The position numbers and the translations under genes were made by a program. Shown here in pieces: positions 7,824 to 16,329 of a stretch of 64,000 bases of DNA. The notes beneath the pieces were generated by a model that was not told where the DNA came from, searched no databases, and was given only the letters and a program-made list of their open reading frames with translations. The stretch is taken from NCBI RefSeq assembly GCF_019396385.1, contig NZ_JAHKRN010000037.1, forward strand, positions 1 through 64,000, in the 5' to 3' direction. This DNA comes from Nonomuraea harbinensis (GTDB lineage: Bacteria > Actinomycetota > Actinomycetes > Streptosporangiales > Streptosporangiaceae). The number at the start of each line of letters is the position of its first letter. The first letter of the stretch is position 1.

Positions 7824-8828
7824 ATGACGATCACGGACGACGTACGACACCGGCCCCGCTCCGAGCCGATCCCCTCCGAGGGCGAGGACGGGTTGTTCAC
7901 CCAGACCTGGCACCCGGTGTGCCTGAGCGACGCCCTGCCCGAGACCGGCGGCATCGTGGGCGCCGACCTGCTGGGCGGCAGGGTGGTGGCCGTGCGCTGG
8001 CCCTCCGGTGAGGTGGCGGTGTTCAGCTCCTACTGCGTCCACCTGGGCGCCGACCTCGCGGTGGGCAGCCTTGAGAGCGACGCCATCCGCTGCGCCTTCC
8101 ACGGCTGGCGGTACGGGATGGACGGGCGGTGCGTCTCCGCCGGCGGCACCCCGGTCGATCCGCGGGCGCGGCTGTTCCGCTTCCCCACCGTCGAGGCCCA
8201 CGGCATCGTCTGGGCGTTCAACGGCTCCGCGCCGCTGTTCGAGCTGCCCCGTGCGGACCCGCCCGTGCCCGGGGCGCGCGTCGCGACCCGGGCCATGGCC
8301 TTCGACCAGCAGCTCGCGGTGGATCCGTGGGTGGTCGCGGCCCAGACCATGGATCTGCAGCACTTCGCGCTCCCGCACGAGGGGAAGTTCGTCGAGGACC
8401 CCAACGAGTCGGTCACCTGGGACGAGTTCTCCGTCGGCTACCGCTACCACGCGCTGATGCCGGGCGGAGAGGAGTACCGGGTGTGGGCGTCGATCCACGG
8501 CAGCAACATCTTCTGGCAGCAGGGCACGCTCGACGGCCGCTGGTTCTACTGGATCACCGGCATGGCGGCGCCCCGGGCGCGGACGACCGCCTCGTTCTTC
8601 AGCTGGGGCACCCACGTGCTGCCCGGCGAGCCCGCGGAGAAGGCCGAGGAGTTCCTCACCAAGGCGCAGGCCTTCATGTTCAACCTGCTGGCCGAGGACG
8701 CGCCGGTGCTGATGACGATTCACTACACGCCCGGGTTGCTGACCCGCGGCGACGCCGCGCTCGCCGACTTCTTCGCGTACCTGCGCCGGTATCCGCGGGC
8801 CAACCCGGCGCGGCACTATCTGCGGTGA
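7824..8828 (+). CDS. Rieske non-heme iron oxygenase (second of the pair)
   Basis: 334 aa, a paralogue of the protein at 4734-5729. Rieske ligands in YCVHLGADLAVG and IRCAFHGWRYG; mononuclear iron motif MDLQHFALPHEG. The N-terminal blocks correspond (DGLFTQTWHPVCLS here, DGLYTQSWYPICMA there), and both end with RYPRANPAR or TYPRANPAR followed by a short tail. The ATG at 7824 was chosen because it aligns with the paralogue's start; the AGGAAGG site is rather far upstream (12 bases). It is transcribed alone and ends 8 bp from a convergent gene. Probably hydroxylates or cleaves at a second position of the same scaffold. Confidence 0.9.
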   Translation: MTITDDVRHRPRSEPIPSEGEDGLFTQTWHPVCLSDALPETGGIVGADLLGGRVVAVRWPSGEVAVFSSYCVHLGADLAVGSLESDAIRCAFHGWRYGMDGRCVSAGGTPVDPRARLFRFPTVEAHGIVWAFNGSAPLFELPRADPPVPGARVATRAMAFDQQLAVDPWVVAAQTMDLQHFALPHEGKFVEDPNESVTWDEFSVGYRYHALMPGGEEYRVWASIHGSNIFWQQGTLDGRWFYWITGMAAPRARTTASFFSWGTHVLPGEPAEKAEEFLTKAQAFMFNLLAEDAPVLMTIHYTPGLLTRGDAALADFFAYLRRYPRANPARHYLR

Positions 8829-8836
8829 CCCCGCAA

Positions 8837-9409
8837 TCAGGCGTTCTGCTCGTACGCCTGCCGCAGCAGCGCCCTGACCTCGTCGTCGACCTGTTCGACG
8901 GCGGTCAGGCCGAGCTTGTGGGTGGACTGGCCCGGCGCCGTGGCCTGCTTGAGCCGCTTGTCCGCCGGCGGATCGGTGAAGCGCAGGCCGAGATCCATCC
9001 GGCTGGCGGTGGCCGGCTGGATGGCGGCGAACTGCCGCTTGCGGTTCACCGCGACGAAGTTCGCGCGCACCTCCAGGGTCACGTCGCCGCCCAGCCCGGT
9101 GGCCGCTTCCACCAGCGCTTCGTAGATCGGCTTCAGGCCCTGCCTGGACCCGTCGTACTGCGCGGCGAGGTGGTCGTCGGCCGTGGGCTCGGACCAGCCG
9201 GCTTCCTTGGCCGCGGCTATGGCGACCGCCTCCTGCTGCGGTTTGGTCAGCCCGTGCTCCGACTTCAGCCACTGCCGCACGGCGCGCTGGTCGAGCGGGT
9301 CGAGTCCGGACTCGCCTACCGAGGCCACCCACTCCTCAAGCGACTTGCCGGTCTTGTCGGGTAGAGAGGCCGCCACGCGGACCAGCATCTCCGCTCCTGA
9401 GAGCGCCAT
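8837..9409 (-). CDS. DUF4287/DUF5655-type protein
   Basis: 190 aa. The N-terminal third (TGKSLEEWVASVGE, VRQWLKSEHGL) matches the small helical DUF4287 domain; the C-terminal half (VRANFVAVNRKRQFAAI, DLGLRF) matches DUF5655, a predicted nucleic-acid-associated or transport-linked domain of unknown function. Widespread in actinobacteria and often not cluster-related. The ATG at 9409 is followed 31 bp upstream by the stop of the drug pump, so they may share a transcript. Domain names are recalled, not searched. No catalytic role is assigned. Confidence 0.7.
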   Translation of the reverse strand: MALSGAEMLVRVAASLPDKTGKSLEEWVASVGESGLDPLDQRAVRQWLKSEHGLTKPQQEAVAIAAAKEAGWSEPTADDHLAAQYDGSRQGLKPIYEALVEAATGLGGDVTLEVRANFVAVNRKRQFAAIQPATASRMDLGLRFTDPPADKRLKQATAPGQSTHKLGLTAVEQVDDEVRALLRQAYEQNA

Positions 9410-9440
9410 GGCCAGGTTTCCTTTCGATGGATTGCGGAAG

Positions 9441-11033
9441 TCAGCCCCAGGCTCCGCCCGGGTCCTGCTCGGGCGCCCGCACGCGGCTCGCGATCACGGC
9501 GGCCACCACCATCAGGGCGGCGCCCACGATCAGCGCGGTGTTCAGGCCGCTGGTGAAGCTCTGCCCCACCGCCATCTCGATCCGGGCGCCGACCTCGGGT
9601 GTCACCCCGCCGACCTGCGGCAGAACGCCCTGGGCCGCCACCGAGGTCTGCTCCACCGCCTTGCCTGCGGCGTCCTGCGGGACCCCGGCCGCCGTGAGGC
9701 GCCCGGGAAGGTCGGCGGCGACGCGCAGGCTGATGACGGTGCCGATGATGGCCGTGCCGAGAACCGCGCCCAGCATGAGCGCGGTCTGCTGCATGCCCGA
9801 CGCCGTCCCCGCGAGATTGGCGGGGCTGTGGCCGAGGATCACCCCGACGGCCACCGGCACGATCGCGCCGATCCCGACGCCCATGAGCCCCAGCGACGGG
9901 CCGAGCAGCGCGTACGAGGAATCGGCCTGCAGCAGCGCGATACCCACCGAGCCGAGGGCGACCAGGACGGCGCCGAGCATCATCGGCACGCGCGGGCCCC
10001 GGTCACTGCTCAGTTTGCCGCCGACCGCGGCGCCGACGCCGAACAGGACCGTCTGCGGAAGCAGCAGCAGCCCGGCGGTCAACGGCGCGTGGCCCTGCAC
10101 CTGTTCCAGGTAGAGGCCGAAGTAGAAGTAGCTGCCGAAGGCGACGAACGCGGCCATCGCGATGACCACGACGGCGGCCGAGAGCGACGTGGAGTGGAAC
10201 AGGCGCAACGGGAGCACCGCGTTCGCCGAGGTCCGCTGCCGCCACAGGAACAGCCCGCCGAACAGCGCGAAGGCCACGAAGAGCAGCCCGGTGAACAGGT
10301 CGAAGCCGTCCACGGGGATGCGGACGATCCCCCACACCAGCGCCAGCAGCGCGCCCGACAGCAGGATCACGCCCGGGATGTCGATCGGTGCGACGAGCCG
10401 CCGCTCGCGCCCCTTGTCGATCAGCAGCAGGCCGGCGATCACCACGACCACGCAGATCGGCACGTTGAGGAAGAAGATCCCCCGCCAGCCGAACTGACCG
10501 ACCACCAGGCCTCCGACGAAGGGGCCCGCCGCCATGGCCAGCGCGCCGAACCCGGCCCAGATCCCGATGGCGGTCTTCATGCGATCGTACGGGAACAGGT
10601 TCCGGATGATCGCCAGGGAGTTGGGCGCGAGCACCGCGCCGAACAGGCCCTGCGCGACGCGGGCGGCGATGAGCACTTCCACGGAACCGGCGAGTCCGGC
10701 CGCGACGGAGCTGGCGGCGAAGCCGACCATGCCGACGAGGAAGGTGTTGCGGTGGCCGAACCGGTCACCGATCTTCCCGGCCGTGATCAGGAAGACGACC
10801 ACCGCGAACATGTAGCCGTTGCTGACCCATTGGAGCTGGGTGAGCCGGGTGCCGAGTTCGACGGCGATCATCGGGTTCCCGATCGCCATCACGGTGGAGT
10901 CCAGCGCCTCCATCATGGCTCCGAGAGAGACCAGCACCAGGGTGATCCACATCCGGGTCGAGACGGTGCCTGCGGGCGCGTGGTCGTCCGCATCGGATGG
11001 TGACCACGTTTCGTCGCGGGGTGGTTGCGTCAT
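9441..11033 (-). CDS. DHA2-type MFS multidrug efflux pump (14 TM)
   Basis: 530 aa integral membrane protein. Typical DHA2 signatures: LDSTVMAIGNPMI in TM1 (motif D1), GKIGDRFGHRN (motif A), ARVAQGLFGAVLAPNSLAII and the antiporter motif around GPFVGGLVVGQFGWRGIFF. About 14 hydrophobic segments. Exports hydrophobic drugs using the proton gradient at the cytoplasmic membrane; a likely product exporter. ATG at 11033 preceded by GGGAG at 5 bases; the upstream in-frame GTG overlaps that site and is rejected. A second DHA2 pump sits at 55.2-56.7 kb. Which, if either, exports the enediyne is unknown. Confidence 0.92.
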   Translation of the reverse strand: MTQPPRDETWSPSDADDHAPAGTVSTRMWITLVLVSLGAMMEALDSTVMAIGNPMIAVELGTRLTQLQWVSNGYMFAVVVFLITAGKIGDRFGHRNTFLVGMVGFAASSVAAGLAGSVEVLIAARVAQGLFGAVLAPNSLAIIRNLFPYDRMKTAIGIWAGFGALAMAAGPFVGGLVVGQFGWRGIFFLNVPICVVVVIAGLLLIDKGRERRLVAPIDIPGVILLSGALLALVWGIVRIPVDGFDLFTGLLFVAFALFGGLFLWRQRTSANAVLPLRLFHSTSLSAAVVVIAMAAFVAFGSYFYFGLYLEQVQGHAPLTAGLLLLPQTVLFGVGAAVGGKLSSDRGPRVPMMLGAVLVALGSVGIALLQADSSYALLGPSLGLMGVGIGAIVPVAVGVILGHSPANLAGTASGMQQTALMLGAVLGTAIIGTVISLRVAADLPGRLTAAGVPQDAAGKAVEQTSVAAQGVLPQVGGVTPEVGARIEMAVGQSFTSGLNTALIVGAALMVVAAVIASRVRAPEQDPGGAWG

Positions 11034-11141
11034 GGTTTCTCCCACCTCAGTACGGGGCGCCCTTCGGGCGAGGCGCGTACCGGGCGCTAGACGATGGGCG
11101 GGCCACCACGCGGGCCGGGCCGCGCGGTGGTGACGGTCGGG

Positions 11142-11513
11142 TCAGGCGCCGCCGCCGTCGGTGATGATGAACGTGTTGCCGTCAGGGTCGGTGATCGTCG
11201 CCTGCTTGCCCCAGGGCGTCGGGGTCGGGTCGTCGATGGAGAGACCGGCCCCGCGGAGGGCGGCCACGGCCTCGTCGGTGTTCTTGGTCTCGAGCATGGC
11301 GTTCTGGACCTGCGGCGTGTTCGGGATCCAGTTGCACAGCACCAGCGTGGTCTGCCCGCCCTTGGGCGCCACCTCGATCCAGCGCAGGTTGTCGCCCATC
11401 GGCATGGGCTGCTCGGTGCGGACCTCGAAGCCGAGTTTGTCGACGTAGAAGGCCTTGGCGGCGTCCTGGTCGGTGACGGGAACGGTGAGTTTCTGAAGAT
11501 GCGTGATTTCCAT
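11142..11513 (-). CDS. VOC (glyoxalase/bleomycin-resistance fold) protein 1
   Basis: 123 aa, one VOC module pair: LTVPVTDQDAAKAFYVDKLG, the middle strand block WIEVAPKGGQTTLVL and the C-terminal ATITDPDGNTFIITD. Such proteins work as dimers and either bind metal for catalysis or bind and sequester drugs, as in bleomycin resistance and the TnmS proteins for anthraquinone-fused enediynes. The predicted transcription start falls at or next to the ATG at 11513, so the mRNA is probably leaderless. Its promoter holds the same operator as arsR at 2.3 kb, which points to induction by an ArsR ligand. Confidence 0.83.
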   Translation of the reverse strand: MEITHLQKLTVPVTDQDAAKAFYVDKLGFEVRTEQPMPMGDNLRWIEVAPKGGQTTLVLCNWIPNTPQVQNAMLETKNTDEAVAALRGAGLSIDDPTPTPWGKQATITDPDGNTFIITDGGGA

Positions 11514-11519
11514 GCGGCA

Positions 11520-11549
11520 ATCGTAGGTAGGGAAGATCCTACCCGTCAA
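11520..11549 (-). promoter_or_regulatory. VOC gene promoter with ArsR-type operator
   Basis: Minus strand: TTGACG (11549-11544), an 18-bp spacer consisting of the inverted repeat GGTAGGGAAGATCCTACC (plus strand, 11526-11543), then TACGAT (11525-11520). Position by position it matches the arsR promoter at 2339-2367: GTAGG....ATCCTACC.GTCAA is common to both. The -10 lies about 7 bp from the ATG at 11513, implying a leaderless transcript. Confidence 0.65.
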
Positions 11550-11646
11550 GGGTCGGCTGCTTCCTACGCGTCGGCGTCGCGCGCCCGGTACGAGGGGCCG
11601 CAATGTGGGAGAAAAGTCGCGCCCTCCTGTCGGGCATGCTCGGAGG

Positions 11647-12855
11647 ATGGACGCGACGAGACGAGGCCGGATCCTCGTGGCGGGCGGCGGCATCGCCGGG
11701 CTGGCCCTGGGCATCGCGCTGCGCCACCGCGGGCTGGACGCGGTCGTCCTGGAGCGTTCGGCCGAACCCGAGCGGGCCGGCGGCGGGCTGGTGCTGGCCC
11801 CCAACGCCGTCAAGGCGCTGGCCGCGATCGCGCCCGATCTCGCCCGTCGCGTCCGGGAGGCGGGCCACCCCGCGGGCGCCCGCGGTTCGGCCCCGCACCG
11901 CAGCGCGTTCCTCGACCATCGCGGACGGGTGCTCGGGTGGGTGTCGTTCGACGGGTACGAGGACCGCTGGGGCATGCCCTCGGTCACCGTCCTGCGCGCC
12001 GACCTGCACCGGCTGCTCCGGGACGAGGCTCAGGCGGCCGGGGCGGAACTCGTCGAGGGCCGCGCCGCCACCCGTTACCTCCACGGTGACTCGGGCGTCG
12101 GACTGGTCACCGGCACCGAGGAGGTCCTGAGCGGGGACGTCCTGGTCGGCGCGGACGGCATCCACTCGGCCGTCCGCGCCCAGTTGCTGGGCGACGGCCC
12201 ACCGCGCTACCGGGGGTTCACCGCGGTCAGAGGCATCGGCCCGGCGCCCGCCGCGTACCCGGACGGCTTCATCGCCTACGGGCGGGGCCTGGTCCTGTTC
12301 ACCGCCGCCATCGGCGGCGGCGAGCTCTACTGGGTCGCGTCCATGACCGCCCCGCGCGGCGTCATGCCGTCCCTGCCGGTCGCCGAGGCCCTGTCCCGGG
12401 TGCACGAGCGCGTCGGCGGCTGGCACCCGGACCTGCGGAAGGTGACGACCTCGGCGGACCCGGCCGGGTGCGTGGCGCACGACGTCTTCGACCGCCCGCC
12501 GCCGCGCACGTGGGCCCGGGGCCGCGTCGTGCTCGCCGGCGACGCCGCGCATCCCATGGTCTACACCCTCGGTCAGGGGGCCGGAATGGCCCTGGAGGAC
12601 GCCGTCGTGCTGGCCGGCGTGCTGGCCGGCGGCGTCGCGACGACCGCGGCGGTGGAGGCGGCGCTGCGTCGCTACGCGGCGGAACGAGGGCCGCGGGTGC
12701 GCAAGGTCGTGCGCCAGTCGCGGATGCTGGGCCGCGTCGCGCACGTGCGCTCGCCGCTGCTGGCCGTCATCCGCGACGCGATGCTGAGGGCGATGACCCG
12801 GGGAGGCGATGGCGGCGGGCAGAGCTCCGACCTGTTCGGGTGGGCGCCCCCGTGA
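11647..12855 (+). CDS. FAD-dependent aromatic/polyketide hydroxylase (PHBH-like)
   Basis: 402 aa flavoprotein monooxygenase, group A. ADP-binding motif ILVAGGGIAGLALG, the DG motif VGADGIHSAVR, and the FAD ribityl-binding motif VLAGDAAHPM followed by GQGAGMALEDAVVLA. Uses NAD(P)H and O2 to hydroxylate phenolic or quinone-like rings. The ATG at 11647 places the dinucleotide motif at the usual distance from the N-terminus; GGAGG directly abuts it, so initiation may be leaderless or at GTG 11605. Convergent with the next gene (1 bp between the ends). A candidate for ring hydroxylation if an anthraquinone-type moiety is made. Confidence 0.88.
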   Translation: MDATRRGRILVAGGGIAGLALGIALRHRGLDAVVLERSAEPERAGGGLVLAPNAVKALAAIAPDLARRVREAGHPAGARGSAPHRSAFLDHRGRVLGWVSFDGYEDRWGMPSVTVLRADLHRLLRDEAQAAGAELVEGRAATRYLHGDSGVGLVTGTEEVLSGDVLVGADGIHSAVRAQLLGDGPPRYRGFTAVRGIGPAPAAYPDGFIAYGRGLVLFTAAIGGGELYWVASMTAPRGVMPSLPVAEALSRVHERVGGWHPDLRKVTTSADPAGCVAHDVFDRPPPRTWARGRVVLAGDAAHPMVYTLGQGAGMALEDAVVLAGVLAGGVATTAAVEAALRRYAAERGPRVRKVVRQSRMLGRVAHVRSPLLAVIRDAMLRAMTRGGDGGGQSSDLFGWAPP

Positions 12856-12856
12856 C

Positions 12857-13441
12857 CTATCGCCGCCGGTCCGCCAGGTAGGCCGCGCCGCGCGGAGAGA
12901 TCCGGTAGCCGGTGCCCAGGCTGACGGTGAGCCCCAGGTTCTTGAGCTTCCGCACGTCCAGCTTGAACTGGGCGGCATCGCGGCCCAGCTCTTCGGCCAG
13001 GTCGCCGGCCCGTACGGCGGGACGGCGGCTGATGATCTCCAGGGTCGCCGCCGTCCACGGACCGGTCTTGCTCGCCCGGTCCAGCCGGGCCAGCCTGGCC
13101 TCGACGTCCTCCAGGTCCGCCGCGGTGAGCTCGCCGGAGGCGGCGAGCTCGTCACGGGGATCCGGCTCGTCCACGAACCGGATGCGGAGCCGGTACACGG
13201 GGTCACCGGGGCGGCCGCGAAGGTCGCCGACCACGGCGGCGGCGGACGGGTAGCCGGCCGCCGCCGCGTCGGCGTCCGTGATCTGCTCGGGGGTCACGAC
13301 GTCGACCGCGTCGACCGCCACCTGTCCCAGCGCCGTGCGGTACACGTTGCCCGCGGTCGCCTGCCGCTGCCGCCAGCGGCGGAACAGGACGGTGATGGCG
13401 CCGCGCCGGATGCCGTCGTGCCGTTCCTTCTCGATCAGCAT
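12857..13441 (-). CDS. ASCH/PUA-like domain plus winged-helix protein
   Basis: 194 aa. The first half has the look of an ASCH (PUA-like) RNA-binding domain: IRRGAITVLFRRWRQRQA, then YRTALGQVAVDAVDVVTPEQITDADAAAAGY and VYRLRIRFV. The second half looks like a winged helix (LEIISRRPAVRAGDLAEELG, LDVRKLKNLGLTVSLGTGY). Such proteins are frequent in actinomycetes and their function is unknown; a regulatory or tRNA/RNA-related role is possible. It starts 27 bp after the hydrolase stop and may be the last gene of the methyltransferase-hydrolase operon. Confidence 0.65.
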   Translation of the reverse strand: MLIEKERHDGIRRGAITVLFRRWRQRQATAGNVYRTALGQVAVDAVDVVTPEQITDADAAAAGYPSAAAVVGDLRGRPGDPVYRLRIRFVDEPDPRDELAASGELTAADLEDVEARLARLDRASKTGPWTAATLEIISRRPAVRAGDLAEELGRDAAQFKLDVRKLKNLGLTVSLGTGYRISPRGAAYLADRRR

Positions 13442-13468
13442 GAGAGGAAGGCTACTTCCCGGCGCCGG

Positions 13469-14908
13469 TCAGCCCCGGCCGGACGCGGCCGGTTCCAGGA
13501 GCCGGTCCGGGTTGGGGCAGACGTGGTCGGGGCCCGGCGTGCTCCCCGTCAGCAGGAAGTCGCAGACCAGCTCGTTCAGGCCGGTGTTGCCGTAGAACGG
13601 GAAGACCCGGTGGTGTGCCGTGTCCGCCACGGTCACGAAGGCCGAGCGCTCCCCCAGCACCTCGTGCATCCGCCGGGCGGCCGCCCAGGGAGTGGACATG
13701 TCCTCGTCGGCCGCCACCAGCAGGTAGCTGCCGCCGCCGGACTCCGTGCCGAGCCGGGTGGCGGGCTCCGCCGGCGGGACGGGCCAGAACGCCGGCGCCT
13801 TGATCCCGTTGAGCGCCGCGCCGGTCCAGGGGAACTCCCCGGCCGCCTTCAGCATGTCCTGCTCGTAGAGCGCCGGGCTGCGGGGCCAGAGCGCGTCGCC
13901 GGCCAGGATCGCCAGCTGGGCGACCGTGCCGCTCTCCTCCTTCGGCTCGCCGAACATCCGGGCGAGGAACTCCATGCTGCCCGCGTCCAGGTCCGCCTGG
14001 GTGAGCAGGTGGCGGAGGATGTCGGCGAGCACGGGATAGGCCTTCTCGCTGTTGAGTATCCCGACGGGGATCAGCCTGGCCAGGGTGCGGTCGAGGGGGA
14101 ACCCCATCAGCGTGACGGGCTCCCCCCGGTCCACCGCGGCGAGGACGGCGTCGTAGGCGGCCCGGACCTCGGGGCCGGCGGTGCCGAGCCGGTAGGTGGC
14201 GTGCTGGGTGGCGGCCCACCTGCACCACCGGTTCAGCGCGCGTTCGCCGTTCGCCGGGAAGTCGGTGAACAGCCCGCGCCACACCCAGTCGGGGCTGCAG
14301 ATCGCGTCCAGCACCGCGCGGTTCAGGTGCGCGCCGAACATCTCGCCGTAGACGGCGCCGAGATAGGTCCCGTACGAGTACCCCAGGTAGTCGATCCGGT
14401 CCGCGCCCAGCACGCCGCGGATGACGTCCATGTCACGGCAGATGTTGCGGGAGTTGGCGTGGGCGAGCAGGTCGAGCGTCCCGGCCGAGCACTTGGCGGC
14501 CACCGTGGCCTGGTAGCGCATCTCGGCGTCGAAGGACTCGGGCTGGTGGAAGACCCAGAAGCGTTCCTCGGGTTCGAGGTCGCAGAAGACGGGGGTGCTG
14601 GCGCCCATGAACCGGTGGTCGAACCCCACGACGTCGAACGCCTCGGTCAGCCGTTCGGGAAGGCTGCCGAGCAGCGCCGCCAGGAGGGCCAGGCCGCTGT
14701 TGCCCAGGTCGTCGCCCGGGCCGACGAGAAGCACCCCCTGGCGGCGGCCCGTCGCGGTGTGCCTGGCGATGCCGATCTCGATGTCGCGCTCCCCCGGCCG
14801 CCGGTAGTCGAGGGGCACCCGCAGCACCGCCCGGCGGGCGCCGCCCAGCGCGGGGTCCGGCTCGCCCCATGCGACCTGCTGCCGGTAATAGGACGCCGGC
14901 TGGTTCAT
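13469..14908 (-). CDS. Alpha/beta hydrolase, TAP/S33-like (active copy)
   Basis: 479 aa, related to secreted tripeptidyl aminopeptidase-type alpha/beta hydrolases but without a signal peptide, so cytoplasmic. Nucleophile elbow LGYSYGTYLG with the catalytic Ser, a late acidic residue in VAADEDMSTPW and a His near the end in ADTAHHRVFPF, the full triad pattern. In natural-product clusters such enzymes hydrolyse esters or amides or release intermediates. It overlaps the upstream paralogue by 4 bp (ATGA) and resembles it over most of its length, but that paralogue lacks the Ser. The substrate is unknown. Confidence 0.85.
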   Translation of the reverse strand: MNQPASYYRQQVAWGEPDPALGGARRAVLRVPLDYRRPGERDIEIGIARHTATGRRQGVLLVGPGDDLGNSGLALLAALLGSLPERLTEAFDVVGFDHRFMGASTPVFCDLEPEERFWVFHQPESFDAEMRYQATVAAKCSAGTLDLLAHANSRNICRDMDVIRGVLGADRIDYLGYSYGTYLGAVYGEMFGAHLNRAVLDAICSPDWVWRGLFTDFPANGERALNRWCRWAATQHATYRLGTAGPEVRAAYDAVLAAVDRGEPVTLMGFPLDRTLARLIPVGILNSEKAYPVLADILRHLLTQADLDAGSMEFLARMFGEPKEESGTVAQLAILAGDALWPRSPALYEQDMLKAAGEFPWTGAALNGIKAPAFWPVPPAEPATRLGTESGGGSYLLVAADEDMSTPWAAARRMHEVLGERSAFVTVADTAHHRVFPFYGNTGLNELVCDFLLTGSTPGPDHVCPNPDRLLEPAASGRG

Positions 14909-16329
14909 CGACGGACCTCCCCATCCTCGTAGGAGTCGTCGCCCACGACGACGTCGGCCTCCGGCAGCCGCCCGGTCATCAGGAACTCCTGCGCCACCGC
15001 GTCCACCCGGGGGTCGCCGGCGAAGGGGAAGATCCGGTGTTCGATCACGTCCCGCAGCATGACCAGCCGGGAGCGGTCGCCCAGCAGGCCGCGCAGCCGT
15101 CTCGCCCCGGCGTCGGAGGTGAACATGTCGCGCTCCGCCTGGATCAGGAGCACGCCGCCCGTCTCGCGGGGGCCGAACACGGTCGGCGGCTCCAGCGGCT
15201 GGACCGGCCAGAAGGCGCCGGCCTTGACGCCGAGCAGGGCCCGGTCCATGAACCCGGACGCGTCCTGAACGGCCGCCTCGTACTCCTCCAGCGCCCGCGG
15301 CCAGGCCGCGTCCCCGCACAGGATCGCCAGCTGCGCGGCGGCGGTGCTCGCGTCGCGGGGCACCGCGAACATCGAGCCGATGAGCTGCTGGGTGCCCGGC
15401 TGGAGTGGCGCGCCGGACCTCGCCGACCGGATGACGTCCTCCAGGGCCGGATGTGAGCGCCGCGAGCTGAGCAGCATCATGGTCAGCACCCGCAGGAACT
15501 GTTCGTTCAGCGGCACCGGCACCCCAGGCAGCGTGACCCCCGCCGCCCCCGCCTTGCGGAGGACCTCGTCGAAGGCGTCGCGCACCTGCTGGGGGGTGTC
15601 ACCGAGGGGACCCTGCGGGCGCGCGGTCGCCGCGCACCAGTGCCGCAGCGTGGCCTCGCAGTTGCGCGCGAAGTTCGTGAACAGGCCCTGCCACACCCAG
15701 TCGGGGCTGAGGACGCTGTCGAGGATCACCCGGTCGGCGCGGTCGCCGAACAGCTCGCAGTAGACGGCGGCGACGTAGGAGCCGTAGTTGTGCCCGAGCA
15801 GGCAGACGCGCTCCTCGCCGAGGGCACGCCGGACGACGTCGAGATCCCGGGCGATGGCGCGGGTGGTGATGTGCGGCAGCACGTCGACGGAGTGGCCGGC
15901 GGCCTTGGCGGCGAGCTCGGCCTGGAACCGGACCTCTTCGGCGAACGACTCCGACTCGTGGAACACCCAGAAGATCTCGCGCTGGTCCAGCCCCCACCGC
16001 AGCGGCGCGCTCTCGCCGCTGAAGCGGTGGTCGAACCCGATCACGTCGAAGACGGCGGCGACGGACGGCGCCAGCGCCGCCCTCACCTGCGTGGCCATCG
16101 CGATGCCGGAGCTGCCCGGGTCGTCGGGGGTGACGACCAGGACGCCCCGCCGAGCCCCGGGCCCGGCGGCGGGGTAGCGGACCAGGGCCAGGTCGATCGC
16201 CGGCCCATCCGGGTCGCGGTGGTCGACGGGTACGGGCACGCGGGCCCGCTGTGAGCCGTCGCCCGCCTCGGACCAGCGGATCGGCGCGGGCGGTGCGGGG
16301 ACGTCGCCGGCCGTACGGGCTCCGCTCAT
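14905..16329 (-). CDS. Alpha/beta hydrolase paralogue with Ser replaced by Asn
   Basis: 474 aa, same family and order of blocks as the downstream gene (FDVIGFDHRFSGES, SPDWVWQGLFTNF, EHRIFPFAGD). The nucleophile elbow reads LLGHNYGSYVA: codon AAC (Asn) where the family has Ser. The His (DVIEHRIFPF) and an acidic loop (QAERDMFTSDAG) remain. It is therefore probably not a normal serine hydrolase; it may be a structural partner of the active copy, a binding protein, or use other chemistry. Start and stop overlap with both neighbours by 4 bp, implying coupled translation and possibly a stoichiometric complex. Confidence 0.85.
   Translation of the reverse strand: MSGARTAGDVPAPPAPIRWSEAGDGSQRARVPVPVDHRDPDGPAIDLALVRYPAAGPGARRGVLVVTPDDPGSSGIAMATQVRAALAPSVAAVFDVIGFDHRFSGESAPLRWGLDQREIFWVFHESESFAEEVRFQAELAAKAAGHSVDVLPHITTRAIARDLDVVRRALGEERVCLLGHNYGSYVAAVYCELFGDRADRVILDSVLSPDWVWQGLFTNFARNCEATLRHWCAATARPQGPLGDTPQQVRDAFDEVLRKAGAAGVTLPGVPVPLNEQFLRVLTMMLLSSRRSHPALEDVIRSARSGAPLQPGTQQLIGSMFAVPRDASTAAAQLAILCGDAAWPRALEEYEAAVQDASGFMDRALLGVKAGAFWPVQPLEPPTVFGPRETGGVLLIQAERDMFTSDAGARRLRGLLGDRSRLVMLRDVIEHRIFPFAGDPRVDAVAQEFLMTGRLPEADVVVGDDSYEDGEVRR

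Noticed and set aside
8837..9409. Reading the DUF4287/DUF5655 protein as a pathway enzyme
   Set aside because: The domains are widespread and not linked to biosynthesis; no catalytic motif is visible.
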